A stretch of 64,000 nucleotides of DNA from Ctena decussata (GCA_963989385.1 OZ022503.1:51148858-51212857); one strand, 5' to 3'; shown: positions 22,315 through 35,200, counted from the first letter of the stretch. Translations and numbers: made by a program. Notes: generated from the letters alone by a model not told the origin.

Positions 22315-23612
22315 TAGACGAAGTCTAATTAAATCATCGTTGGCGCCAAAACTTGACTTGATCTCTGTATGGAAGAGAGCATATGTCATGGAATTGTTAT
22401 TCACCTGTCAGAAGATTTAGTTACATTAAAAATGTTATTATTTGCACTTTGCATTTAGTTTTAGATATGTTTTTCACTTTAACGCTGTAATGATTGATAG
22501 AGTTAAGCAGAACGCGAGAAACGCAAATGCCGATTGCTTGAGAAAAAAAATGATTCTATGGTGCGAAAAGTCTTTCGTAGTAAAAAAAGTAGTTCTTTTC
22601 CTTCCAAAGGCTGTACTCGGTGCGTAAATTTACCGGAACGGACCTAATTACCGGGTCGGACCGGAACGGATCCTTATTATTCATATTTCCAGCCGATTTT
22701 TGAGATATTTTGATACAATCTACACACGCAGATTAATTCAAGGCCCTACCTATGACTAACATGTATTATCTTAACTTGCAATCCCTGATTTCATCCACCG
22801 ACTTGATACATATAGCTCTACATATTTTCTATGGCTGAAATGTTGGTCATGATACTGTGGAACAAAAATTCGGGAATTTTTGTGTTTTTCATTCACTCCA
22901 AGTCTTGGAAGAAAGATAACCAGATTTTTGTATAAGATTATATGATTTTAAGATGAAACGCATATGCGTGGGGTATTTTAAAAGAGGCCTACCCATGGCG
23001 CAAAATACTCAAAGAGTATTTTGACTAATATCTCTCATTGATTTGCGCTAGATGGCATACAGAATATGTATTAATATTAAATAAGAGTTATTTAATAAAA
23101 AATATTACAAATATCTACTGAAGGTAGGGGAAAACTGGTCCGTTCCGGTAATTCAGTCCATTCCGGTCCGTTCCGGTAAATTTACGCACCCGGCTGTACT
23201 GAACCGTGTAAAATACAGTACCGTATCATCGGAAGCATATCGGAATGTACCGAAGAATGTCAATAATTTACCGACCAGTTTGGTTTCTCGCCATAGTGGA
23301 TAACCCCAACATAAGGATACTGCTATTCAATAATAATATCAGACATGTGATACAGCTGAGAAGACAAATAGGGAGATTTTCCTCTACTTTTTTCCAAATA
23401 GGGATAATAATTGAACAAAGAAGGGAATTCTTGTATTTTGGTAGGGAGGTCTGATAATTCCAAATAGGGAGATGTACAAGACATATATGGGGAAATTCTG
23501 AAATTCCAAATAGGAAATGGGCTATTTCAACAGAAATAAAAAAAAATATTATTTGTTTCAAATATGTCTTCTTTCACTTCGTCTTATATCTTTTTTTAAA
23601 GATATTTCTTGT
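22315..23612. mobile_element. Composite insertion inside the LINE
   Basis: The LINE reading ends at ...GAATTGT (22314) and resumes at ...CTTGT|CTTCGC (23612/23613), so about 1.3 kb is inserted, with TTGT possibly duplicated. TTAGACGAAGT near the left edge is inverted near the right edge (ACTTCGTCTTA, 23577-23587). A second element (22618-23191) is nested within. The remainder contains repeats of CCAAATAGGGA (23393, 23461). No coding capacity. Confidence 0.5.
22618..23191. mobile_element. 574 bp TIR element with 9 bp target duplication
   Basis: GGTGCGTAAATTTACCGGAA at the left is inverted at the right (TTCCGGTAAATTTACGCACC), and further GGACCGGAACGG words occur at both ends. GGCTGTACT flanks it at 22609-22617 and 23192-23200. 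A 9 bp duplication is typical of Mutator-like elements, 8 bp of hAT; with one base of uncertainty either is possible. Non-coding. Confidence 0.72.
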
Positions 23613-23953
23613 CTTCGCTAAACCAGAAGACCTTGAGACGTGGCCAAACCACCTTAGTTTCCGTTTCTTGACCAGCGTCAGGAGTTCATCATATTCTCCA
23701 ATGGCTGCTTGGATCTTCTTGCGAACCTCCTCATTGGTTATATGGTCCTTGTACGAAATGTTCAGTAACCTTCGGTAGCATCTCATCTCAAAGGCCTGCG
23801 TTCTTTTCTCTAACTCTGCTGTCAAGGTCCATGATTCACAGGCATACAGAAATATGGAAATGACAAGGGTAAGTGTCACCTTTGATCCAAGAGATATGTT
23901 GTGCAATACATTGTGCAACTGGTTAAATACCTAAATACACAAATCCCTGTTTA

Positions 23954-24376
23954 GGGCGCGTTCACACGAGCAAAGTTTCTATGTCACAGAAACTTTAACA
24001 AAGAAAGTATGACAAACATTTTGCGTTTACACGGAGCAAATTATTTGTTAAAGAAAATGTGCCATAGAATCTTTGTCACATAAACTTTGTCAATGAAATA
24101 TTTGCTGCAGTGTTCACACGACCAAATATTATTCGTCAAAGTTACCTGCAGCGATGAAACAAAATCTTTGTCACATTTTCCACGCTTGTAGAAATGTTCT
24201 TTGTTACATAATCTTTAGCAAAGTTCTCCGTTTACACGGACAAATTTAATGTATCGAAGTAACTTTACCATATATATTTGTCAATGAAACATTGTCATAT
24301 TTTTGCATTTACACGAGCAAATTTTTCTGTGACAAACCTACTTTGTCACAGAAACTTTGGTCGTGTAAACGCGCCC
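23954..24376. mobile_element. 423 bp MITE, TTA target duplication (PIF/Harbinger-like)
   Basis: Inverted ends GGGCGCGTT(C/T)ACACGA with TTA at 23951-23953 and 24377-24379. The interior repeats the motif TTTACACG(G)AGCAAA and TTTGTCACA many times (near 23970, 24027, 24113, 24232, 24308), so it is built of diverged short units. Confidence 0.75.
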
Positions 24377-24684
24377 TTAATCTCTATACTTGATACCAAA
24401 ACATTTTGTCACGGATTTGAACTATCCCTTTTTCTAGAAAATGAAATACGCTGATAACTATTGACCCGGATTTTATTTCCGTATTGCTTCCAATCTTATT
24501 TGTTTAATACAAGATGTTGATTTTAAAGGAAATACGTCCTGTAGGTCATCGATTTTCAAACACTTCAGTACGTACGACTGGTTATCCATGCGGGGATGAT
24601 GCCACTTTGCTAACACGTGTTGTCGACCGAGCCGGTACTGCACAAAGTGGCTGTCGGCCAAGAATTCGGCCGTAATCGATACCA

Positions 24685-25980
24685 GTAACCACGGTATGTA
24701 GGCAAATTTACGTACACGAAAGTATTACTTACGAGACATTTGCGGGAAACTGCGCGTGACAAGTAAACAACTTTTTATTCTGACATTTTTTCTTGAATAT
24801 ATCTCCATTGACTTAATATTTTACGGATCTGTTTTTACAGTGATATTGGGCATATTTCCTTCTATCTAGTAACGTTTAGACGCTGAAGATACACTCTCCG
24901 TGTTAAGCCTCATTTTGAGATAAGCATGTAGATTTTGCATTTTCGCCAGGAAGCAGCATTTCATTTCTTTATTCCTTTATCATTTGCAAAACTGAACCCA
25001 TCCGCGGGTGGCCTATTTAGTGCTCATTACAACCACGATTATGTTTGATTCCAACTGTAAAGGGGTCTACCTTTTCACATTTAAGACCATCTCAGCATTC
25101 CTTTTAAACATTTACGACCATCTGCGCAACGTAAAAACGAATCTTGACACGACCATCGACAAAACTCTGGTATGAAATCATCTGTATCAGAAAGTTTGCA
25201 TTAAATCACGTCTTCTTCTCAATCTAGATATGCAGAAAAGCGTTCAAAGACAGTTTTGCCGAACTTCCATGACTAAAATAAGCATAATCCTCCCTTTAAT
25301 ACAAATAAAACCTCACTCTAAAGCTATTCGATCGTCTTATAACTATGTTAGCCATGGTATTCGGTAAAACAGTGTTTTGTAACGTTTGACTGCATATCTA
25401 GACTGAGGAGAAGACATGATTTAATGCAAAACTTCCAATATGTACAATATCATACAAAACTTTTGTCGATGGTCGTGTCAAAATTTGTGTTTTGTTGCGC
25501 AGATGGTAGTAAATGCATAAAAGGAATCCTGAGATGGTCGTAAATGCGAAAAGGTAGACCCCTCCAGTGAAACATGATTGTTTATTCTTGAAACGTATAA
25601 AGCTGGAATCTGATTAAACCGTGGTTGTAAAGAGCACTAAGTAGGCCACTCCTGATGATATCTGTTTTGCAAACGATAAAGGAATAAAGACTGTACATGC
25701 TGCCTTCCGGCGAAGTAATAGGCAAATGCAAAAATCTAAATGTTTTCTCAAAATAAGGCTTAACACGATGAGTGTATCTTCAGCGTGTACATGTTTCTAG
25801 ATAGAAGGAAATATGCCCAATATCATTGTAAAAACAGATCTGTAAAATATTTTGTCAGTGCAGATATATTCAAGAAAAACGGTCAGAAAGTAAAGTTGTT
25901 TACCTGTCACGCGCAGTTTCCCGCAATGTCTCGTAAGTAATACTTTCGTGTACGTAAATTTGCCTACATACCGTGGTAAC
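24685..25980. mobile_element. 1.3 kb palindromic (foldback) element
   Basis: Arm 24685-25234 is inverted at about 25390-25980. For example CGGTATGTAGGCAAATTTAC pairs with its complement at 25950, ATATTGGGCATATTTCCTTC (24842) with 25805, and AAAAGGTAGACCCC (25550) with 25063. Pairing continues weakly into the 155 bp centre. Arms differ by many substitutions and small indels, so it is old. No transposase and no clear target duplication were found. The outer flanks share TGTCGACCGAG in inverted orientation (24617 and 26034). Confidence 0.7.
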
Positions 25981-26660
25981 GGTAAATGATACAATTGTTT
26001 AAGGCTCTCGATCAAGTTGAGTCTGTCCAATGTCTCGGTCGACAGCCCTTAGCTGACTGGTTTGGTTGACAGCACTGTTGTCAGGGGAATTGTATCACTC
26101 TCGTAATCATAACTGTATATGTATCTATAAATATACTAGCCAAAAGTTCTAACCGGCCACTTACATCTTATCAATCAAACATTGTTCTATTTACATCCCC
26201 AAATAGGCAGATGTGTCAGTCAACTGTTTGACAAAGTTCTTAACATTACATCCAGGGTGTGCCGATGAAAACAAGTACCCCCATTTTCACATTTTACGGC
26301 TACTGGTAGCTACACGTACACGTACAAGTTCTAATTATAGTTATTAAAGGTTAAGATAAATGTAACTTGAACGTGTACGTGTGACCCAAATAAATGCACC
26401 AAATTATTTTAGAGGGTCGAAGTAATTATAGAAAAAGCTATCTGCATGACGATTCGTCCGTGTGTACGTTTGTGGGTTAACATTACCTCCTCTGTATTAA
26501 TTGTTTCGGTCGGTTTTTGTCGAAACTTAACGTACTAATTATTTCGGTGTCAAAGTGAAAGCGTACTGGCCCGGCGATCATCTTATTTACACCACATTTT
26601 TTTTTCTATTACATTGCACTGTTACAAAGTCCCTTAGGTTTTACGAGAAAATACCTGGCA
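25981..26660. other. No gene seen
   Basis: Contains TACACGTACACGTACAAGTTC (26310), a palindromic-looking CACGTAC patch that recurs near 40985-41003, beyond the 13 kb palindrome. Confidence 0.35.
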
Positions 26661-26664
26661 TCTG

Positions 26665-26895
26665 GCTGCCGGGCCTTTCACCATAAAAAGTATGGGATGT
26701 TACTTTAATTTTTTTTATATGGAACGCGACTGCATTGTGTAAAAACCTTCCTTTAAATCCGCATTCAATTTCTTTATAATCAATATACAACCAAACGCGG
26801 AATTAAAACAGCTATTTTACACAGTGCAGTCAGTTTCCATCTTAAAAAGTTTGGTACTATCCTGTACTTTTTACAGTAAAGGAAAGCCCTTACTA
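26665..26895. repeat. ~230 bp imperfect palindrome (MITE-like)
   Basis: GGGCCTTTCACCATAAAAAG at the left pairs with CTTTTTACAGTAAAGGAAAGCCC at the right. GACTGCATTGTGTAAAA (26739) pairs with TTTTACACAGTGCAGTC (26816). The centre is near 26780. Confidence 0.55.
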
Positions 26896-27248
26896 TTGTC
26901 AGTTCACTGCCTGCGTACACTCATGTCTTCTCCACCGTCCCCGATTATTTTCCGAAAGCTTTCATAGATTACAACGAACAACAGAATACTCCTCTGTGTC
27001 ACATCCTTTTTTTTTATTGTTTATTGGTAATGTAGCCCGTACCCACCCATCTTACAGTCTGATTTCCCCGTTTTGATTGGGATAGACCAGCATTCCCGCC
27101 TCAAATGGACGGACGCACGGCGCCCCGTTTCTGCTGAAGTACGGGTCGGGGGAGGGGGGGGGGGGTGGGGACGTCGTTGCGAGAAATGAGATACACACTT
27201 CCCAACCCAGTCCCATTTTTGATGCTGAATTTAAACACGTGATTTTTT
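26896..27248. other. Unique flank left of the 13 kb palindrome
   Basis: Contains a G-rich patch (27150-27170). No coding signal. Confidence 0.4.
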
Positions 27249-30200
27249 AAATGTTCGTGAAGTTGGCTGCCAGTTGCCAGTTGCCATTTGCCTATTCAAT
27301 CGGCAATCGGCAAATGGCAGCTAACTTTACATTCTAGATGCCAATTCGCCAATTCTCGCGAATTGGCAACAGGCAACTGGCAGCTACATGCCAACTCGAT
27401 TTGAGATGTTTTTACAGCTGAATAGGTAACTGGTAAACGGCACCCACATGCCAATTCGCAAATTCAAGTGAATTGGCGACTGGCAACATGCAGCCAGATG
27501 CCAATTCGACTCGGGAGGGTTTAAGAGCATACCAGGTGAATAGGCAACTGGCAAGCGGCATCAAGATGCCAGTTCGCAAAGTCTAGTTAATTGGCAACTG
27601 GCAGCCAGATGCCGATTCGACTCGAGAGGGTTTTATGGCATACCAGGTGAAAAGGCAACTGGCAAACGGCATCAAGATGCCAATTCGCAAAATATAGTCA
27701 ATGGCAACTGGCACCTGGCGGCCAGATGCCAATTCGCAAATTCTTGTGAATTGTCAACTGGCAACTGGCAGCCACGTGCCAATTCGATCTGAGAGGGTTT
27801 AAAACGATTAAAGCTACATGCTACAAAGGAAACCGGCAAACGACATCCAGATGACAATTCGCAAATTACAGTTGAACAGGTAACTGGCAAACGGCAGCCA
27901 TATGACGATTTACAAAAGTTCAAGTGAATTGGCAATGGCAACAGGCAGCCAGATGCCAATTCGACTCGAGAAGGTTTTAGAGCATACCAGGTGAATAGGC
28001 AACTGGCAAACGGCATCAAGATGCCAATTCGCAAAGTCTAGTTAATTGGCAACTGGCAACTAGCAACTAGTAGCAAGATGCCGATTCCAAAATTCTTGAA
28101 ATTTTGGGCAGCTGGCAGGCATGCGCCAATTCGATCGGAGAGGGTTTAAAACGATTAAAGCTACACAGGAAATCGGCAAACAGCAGCCAGATGACAATTC
28201 GCTTATTCTGAACTGGCAAGTGGCAACTGGCAGACAGATGCCAATTCGATTCGAAAGAGTTTAAGACGATAAAAGCTAAATAGGAAACCGGCAAACGACA
28301 TCCAGATGACAATTCGCTAATTCTTGCGATATGGCATCTAGCAGCCAGATGCCAATTCGACTCCCGAGGATTTAAGACGATAAAAGGTACACAGGAAACC
28401 GGCAAACGGCAGCCGTGTGCCAATTCGCTAAACCTTATGTATTTGCAAGTGGCAACTGGCAGCCAAGTGAAAATTCAAATTGAGAGGGTTTAAAACGATT
28501 AAAGCCTCATAGACATCGGCAAACGGCAGCCAGATGCCGATTCACAAATTTCTTATAAATTGGCAACTGGCAGTCAGATGCAAATTCCATTTGAGCGGGT
28601 TTAAGACAATTAAAACTCAATAGGAATCCGGGAAATGGCAGCCAGATGCCAATTCGCTAATTCTAATCAATTGGGAAGTGGCAACAGGCAGGCAGATGCC
28701 AATGTGATTTGAGAGCTTTAGACGATAAAAGTATCATAACAAACGGTAAAAAAAAAAGCCAGATGCCAATTCGATTTGAAAGAGTTTAAGACGATTAAAA
28801 CTAAGTAGGTATCCGGCAAAAGGCAGCCAGATGCCAATTCGTTAATTCTTGTGAATTGGCAACTGGCAGTCAGATGCCAGTTCAATTTGAGAGGGTTTCA
28901 GACGATTAAAGCTTTATAGGAAACCAGCAAATGTGAGCCAGATGCCAATTTGCGAATTCTTCTGAACAGGCAAAGGGCAACTGGCAGCGAGATGCCAAAT
29001 CGATTTGAGACTGTTTAAGACAATAAAACTACATCGAAAAATGGTAAACGGCAGCCAGATGCCAATTCGAAAATTTTTATGAATTGTCAATTGGCAACTG
29101 GCAGCCAGACGCCAATTCGAGTTATGAGGGTTTATGCCGATTAAAGCTAAATAGGAAACCGGCAAACGACATCCAGATGCCAATTCGCAAATTCTTGTGA
29201 ACTGGCAACTGGCAACTGGCAAACAGATGCCAATGCAATTTGGGAGGGTTTCAGATTATTAAAGCTACATAGGAAACCGGCAAATGGCAGCCAGATGCCA
29301 ATTCGCTAATTCTCCTGAACTGGCAACTGGCAGTCAGTTGCCTATTCGATTTGAGAGGGTTTCAGATGAGAAATGCTACATAGGAAACCGGAAAACGGCA
29401 GCCAGGTGCCAATTCGCTAATTCACCTGAACTGGCAACTGGCAGTCAGATGCCAATTTGATTTGAGAGGGTTTAAGACGATTAAAGCAAAATAGGAAACT
29501 GGCAAAAGGCAGCCAGATGCCAAATCAAATCTTTTTTATGAATTGGCAACTGGCAACTGGCAGCCTGATGCCAATTCGATTTGAGAGTGTTTAAGTCGAT
29601 GTAAGCTACATAGAAAACAGGAAAAGCAGCCAGATGCCAATTTGAATTTTTTTCATGAACTGGCAACTGGCAACTGGCAGCAAGATGCCAATTCGTTTGA
29701 TAAGCTTAAGGACGAACAAAGCTACAAAGGGAACAGGCAAACGGCAGCCAGATGCCAATCTGGAAATTTTTATAAATTGTGAACTGGCAACTGTCAGCCA
29801 GATCCCAGTTTGATTTGAGAGTGTTTAAGACGATTTAAGCTAAATAGGAAACTGGTACACGACACCCAGATGCCAATTCGCAAATACTTGTGAACTGGCA
29901 ACTGGCAGTCAGATGCCAATTCGATTTGAGAGGGTTTCAGACGGTTAAAGCTACATAGGAAACCGACAAACGACAGCCAGGTGCCAATTCGCTAATTCTC
30001 CTGAACTGGCAACTGGTCGGAAATGCCAATTCAATTGATGAGTAATTAAGACAATTAAAGCCTTGTAAGAAACCGGCATAGGAACATAGGAAACGGCAGC
30101 CATTTGTATTTGTTATGAATTGGCAACTAGCAACGTGCAGCCAGATGCCAATTTGATTTGAGAGTGTTAAAGACGATTAAAGCTACATAGGAAACCGGTA

Positions 30201-32247
30201 AACGGCAGCCAGATGCGAATTCTTTATTTTATGAATTGCAAACGGCAACTGGCAGCCAGATGCCAATTCGATTTGAGAGTGTTTGAGACGATTAAAGCTA
30301 AATAGGAAACTGGAAAACGACATCCAGATGCCAATTCGCGAATTCTTGTCAACTGGCAACTGGCAGTCAGATGCCATTTAATTTTTTTGAGACGGTTTCT
30401 GACGGTTAAAGTTACACAGGAAACCGACAACGGCAGCCAGGTGCTAATTCACTAATTCTCCTGAACTTGCAACTGGCAACTGGCAGTCAGATGCCAATTC
30501 GATTTGAGAGAGTTTAAGACAATAAAACCCATGTAGGAAACCGGCAAACGGCAGTTAGATACCAATTCGCTAATTCTTGCGAATCGGCAACTGGCAACTG
30601 ACAGCCAGATGCCAATTCGATTTGAAAGGGTTTACCACTATTAAAGCGACATAGGAAACCGGCAAACGGCAGCCAGATGATTTTTTATGAATTGGCAATC
30701 GGCAGATGGCAGCCAGATGCCAATTCGATTTGAGACGTTATCAGACGAATTAAGCTACTTAGAAAACCGGTAAACGGCAGCCAGTGCCATTCAAATTTTT
30801 TTTTATGAATTGTCAACTGGTAACTGGCAGCCAGATGCCAATTCGATTTGAGAGTGTTTAAGACGATTTAAGTTACATAGGAAACAGGAAAACGGCAGCA
30901 AGATGCCAATTCGAAATTATTTATCAATTTGCAACTGGCAACTGGCAACCAGATGCCAATTCGATTTCAGAGGGTTTAAGGCGATTAAATCTACAAAGGG
31001 AACTGCCATACGGCAGCCAAATTCAAATTCGAATTTTTTTATAATTTGTGAACTGGCAACTAGCAGCAAGATGCCATTTCGATTTGGGAGTGTTTAAGAC
31101 GATTAAAGCTAAATAGGATACTGGAATACGATAGCCAGATGCCAGTTCGCAAATTCTTGTGTCAGATGACAATTCGGTTTGAGAGGGTTTCAGACGGTTA
31201 AGGCTACACAGAAAACCGACAAACGGCAGCCAGATGCCAATTCGCTAATTCTCCTGAACTTGCAGCTGGCAACTGGCAGTCAGATGCCAATTCGATTCAT
31301 GAGTGTTTAAGACAATTAAAGGCATGTAGGAAACCGGCAAACGGCAGCTAGATGCCAGTGAGCTAATTCTTGCGAATTGGCAACTGGCAACTTGCAGCCA
31401 GATAACAATTCGATTTGAGAGGGTTTACCGCGATTAAAGCAATATAGGAAACCGGCAAACGGCAGCTAGATGATTTTTTACGAATTGGTAACTGACAACT
31501 GGCAGCCAGATGCCATTTCGATTTGAGGGTGTTAAATACGATTAAAGCTACATTTGAAATCGGTAAACGGCAGCAAGATGCCCATTCGAAATCAACTGGC
31601 AACTGGCAGCCAGATGCCAATTCGATTTGAGAGGGATAATTCCGGCTAAAGCTAAATAAGATGCCGGCTAACGACATTCAGATGCCAATTCTCAAATTCT
31701 TGTGAACTGGCAACTGGCAGTCAAATGCAAATTCGATATGATAGGGTGTCCGATGATTAAAGCTACATAGGAAACCGGCAAACGGCAGTCAGATGCCAAT
31801 TCGATTTGAAAGTGTTCGCTAATTTTTGCGAATTGGAAACCGGCAACTGGCAGCCAGATGCCAATACGATTGGAGAGAGTTTATGCCGATTAAAGCTAAA
31901 TAGGAAACAGGCAAACGACATCTAGATGCGAATTCGCAAATTCTTGTGAACTGGCCACTGGCAGTTAGATGCCAATTCGATTTTTGAGGGTTTCAGACGA
32001 TTAAAGCTACATATTGAACCGGTAAATGGCAGCCAGATGCCAATTCGAAAATTTTTATGAATTGTCAACTGGCAACTGGCAGCCAGATGCCAATTCGAAT
32101 TGAGAGTGTCTAAGACGATAAAAGTTAAATCGGAAACCGGTAAACGACATCCAGAAGCCAATTCTCAAATTCTTGTGAACTGGCAGTTGGCAACCGGCAG
32201 TCAGATGCCAATTCGATTTGAGAGGGTTTAAGACGATTTAAACTACT
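27249..32247 (+). repeat. Left arm: ~40 units of the ~118 bp minisatellite
   Basis: The unit reads approximately CCAATTCGATTTGAGAGGGT, TTAAGACGATTAAAGCTACA, TAGGAAACCGGCAAACGGCA, GCCAGATGCCAATTCGCTAA, TTCTTGTGAATTGGCAACTG, GCAACTGGCAGCCAGATG. CAGCCAGATGCCAATTCG therefore occurs twice per unit and GGCAACT one to three times. Unit length varies mainly through the number of GGCAACT heptamers. The copy number is estimated from arm length. Open frames here (S-N-W-H-L-A-A-S-C-Q-L-P-V and the like) are repeat translations. Confidence 0.88.
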
Positions 32248-35200
32248 AGTATTTAGCTTTAATCGTCTTAAGCACTCTCAAATCGAATTGGCATCTGGCT
32301 GCCAGTTTCCGTTTCACAATTTATAAAAATGTTCGAAATACGAGGGGCGTTCGAAAAGTAATGCAAATGAGGTAATGTCTCGGTTACCAACATAAAAACA
32401 GAACTTCTGATTGCAAAAACACATAGAGCTATGATATGCGTAGGAAAGTCTGCAAACAGGGTGTATTTTTTTTAAAGGGTGCATTTTTAACTTCTTTGAA
32501 AGGGGTATACCCTAAAGACACTGCAGAATCTTAGTTTAGTAGGCCGTAATTTATATATCAGCAGTCTTTGATTTGTTTTTATTTTTGCTACTTAAAAACA
32601 ATGCCCAGGCAATGTTGTCCTGTAAATATCGCGGAAATTATTTTTAATCTGGGCTCCATACTGGCCCAGGAATATGGATTATATAGTAGCAAATTCTCCA
32701 TTTCTACCAAAAATTAAATGATTTTCTAATGAAAACAAGTGTATTAGCATTCAAAATCTTGTCAGCAAGAGCATTTACATGGGTCAACGAAAACCTGTCA
32801 ATAAATTCAAATTAATGCCAAAACCGAAGCCTCTAAAAGCTTTTAAAAATGACGTTAACGTATATTTCAATAACGTCATAGGAACTGCACATTGCTTTGC
32901 AAGGAATAAATCGATATCAGTTGCCACCCTTCTAACTTTTGTATGAATATTGTAGGCAACAATGGACAAGCAACTGACAAAGATTAATTTTGTATTTGCA
33001 ACGATATTTGACTTGAATGCCCAACTCTGAAAAGATTTTACATATGAAATTAGTCCAGTGGTATGACTGGGGCCTAATAAAATGCGTTGTAAGTCAATAT
33101 GGAAAGGTGTCTTTGTACAGCGTTTGGTATCATTGTAAAGACAAAATGTAGTGTTTTCAGCATATGCATAGGATTTGTACCCGGTATTCCCCTAAACAAA
33201 GTTATGAGGCCATTTACATTACTTTTCGAACGCCCCTCGTAGCATCTGGCTGCCTTTTGCAAGTTTCCTTTGTAGCTTTAATCGTCTTAAACCCTCTGAA
33301 ATCGAACTGGCATCTGGCGGCCAGTTGCCAGTTCACAAAAATTAGCGAATTGCCATCTGGCTGCCGTTTGTCGATTTCATATATGGCTTTAATTGTCTAA
33401 AATACTCTCAAATCGAATTGGCATCTGACTGGCAGTTGCCAGTTCAAGAGAATTACCGATTATTGGCAGCTGGCTGACGTTTTCCGGTTTCCTATGTAGC
33501 TTCAATCATCTGAACCCTCTCAAATCGAATTGGCATCTGACTGCCAGTTGCCAGTTTACAAGAACTTGTTTGCTTTAATCGGCATAAACCCTATCAAATC
33601 GAATTGGCATCGGGCTGCCAGTTGCCAGTTAAAAATTCATAAAAAATTCGAATTGGCATCTGGCTGTTGTTAAACGGTGTCCTATGTCGCTTCAATCGTC
33701 TTCAACACTCTCAAATCGAATAGGCATCTCGCTGCCAGTTGCCAGTTGTCAGTTCAGTAGAATTGGCAAATTGGCATCTGGCTACTGTTTGCCGGTTTCC
33801 TATGTAGATTTAATCGTCAGAAACCCTCTCTAATCGAATTGGCATCTGACTGCCAGTTGCCAGTTTACAAGAATTTACGAATGGGCATCTGGATATCGTT
33901 TGCCGGTTTCCTATTTAGTTTTTATCGTCTTATACACTCTTAGCTCGAAATGGCATCTGGCTGCCAGTTGCAAGTTGGCAATTCATAAAAATTTTAGAAT
34001 TGGCATCTGGCTGCCGTATACTGGTTTCTTATGTACCTTTTATCGATTTAAACACTGTCAAAACGAATTAGCATCTGGCTGCCAGTTGCCAGTTCAGAAG
34101 AATTAGTGAATTGGCATGTGGCTGCCGTTTGCCGGTTTCCTATGTAGCTTTAACCGTCTGAAACCGTCTCAACTCGAATCGGCATCTGATTGCCAGTCGC
34201 CAGTTGCCAGTTTACAAGAATTTGCGAATTGGCATCTGGATGTCGTTTGTCTTTTACCTGTTCAGTTTAAATCGTCTCAAATCGAAAAAGGCATCTGTCT
34301 TCCAGTTGCCATTTCACAAGAATTTGCGAATTGGAATCTGGATGTCGTTTGTCGGTTTCCAGTTGAGTTTAAATCGTCTTAAACACTCTCAAATCGAATT
34401 GGCATCTGACTGCCAGTTGCCAATTGCCAGATCACAAGAATTTGCGAATTGGCATCTGGATGTCGTTTGTTGGTTTCCTATTTAGCTTTTATCGTCTTAG
34501 TCACTTTCAATTTGAATTGGCATCTGGCTGCCAGTTGCCAGTTGACAATTCATAAAAGAAGTACAAATTGGCGTCTGGCTGCCGTTTACCGGTTCCATAT
34601 TTATCTTTAATCATCGGAAACCCTCTCAAATCGAATTGGCATCTACCTGCCAGTTACCAGTTGGCAGTTCACAAGAAGTTGCGAATAACATCTGGATGTC
34701 GTTTGCCGGTTTCCTCTTTAGCTTTAATCGGCATAAACACTCTCATATCGAATTGGCATCTGGCTGCCAGTTGCCAGTTCGCAAAAATTGGCGAATTGAC
34801 ATCTTGCTGCCGTTTGCCGATTTCCTACATGGCTTTGATTGTCTTAAAGATTCTCAAATCGAATTGGCATCTGACTGCCAGTTGCCAGTTCAGGAGAATT
34901 AGCGAAATGGCATCTGACAGCCGTTTGCCGGTTTTCTATGTAGCTTTAAGCGTCTGATACCCTATCAAATCAAATTGGCATCGGACTGCTAGTTGCTAGT
35001 TGCCATTTCACAAGAATTTGCGAATTGGCATCTGGATGTCGTTTGCCCTTATCCAATTTAGCTTAATCTGGCATAAACCCTCTTAAATCAACTTGGGATA
35101 TGGCTGCCAGTTGCCAGTTGAAAATGTATAAAAAAAAATCGAATTTGCATCTGGCTGCCGTTTACCGGTTTCCTATGTAGTTTTAATCGTCTTTAAAACT

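Larger units (their letters stand above)
22125..23905 (-). pseudogene. C-terminal part of a LINE ORF2 (RTE-like), split by a 1.3 kb insertion
   Basis: The minus strand first encodes (23905 to about 23613) G-S-K-V-T-L-T-L-V-I-S-I-F-L-Y-A-C-E-S-W-T-L-T, then E-K-R-T-Q-A-F-E-M-R-C-Y-R-R-L-L, then L-R-W-F-G-H-V-S-R-S-S-G-L-A-K-T. It resumes at about 22314 down to 22125 with I-L-Q-G-T-V-K-G-K-R-R-R-R-G-R-Q, K-K-R-W-E-G-N-I-K-E-W and R-P-S-K-V-M-G. These are conserved thumb and C-terminal motifs of an abundant invertebrate LINE group. RT catalytic motifs are absent, so it is a 5'-truncated fragment. Confidence 0.75.
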
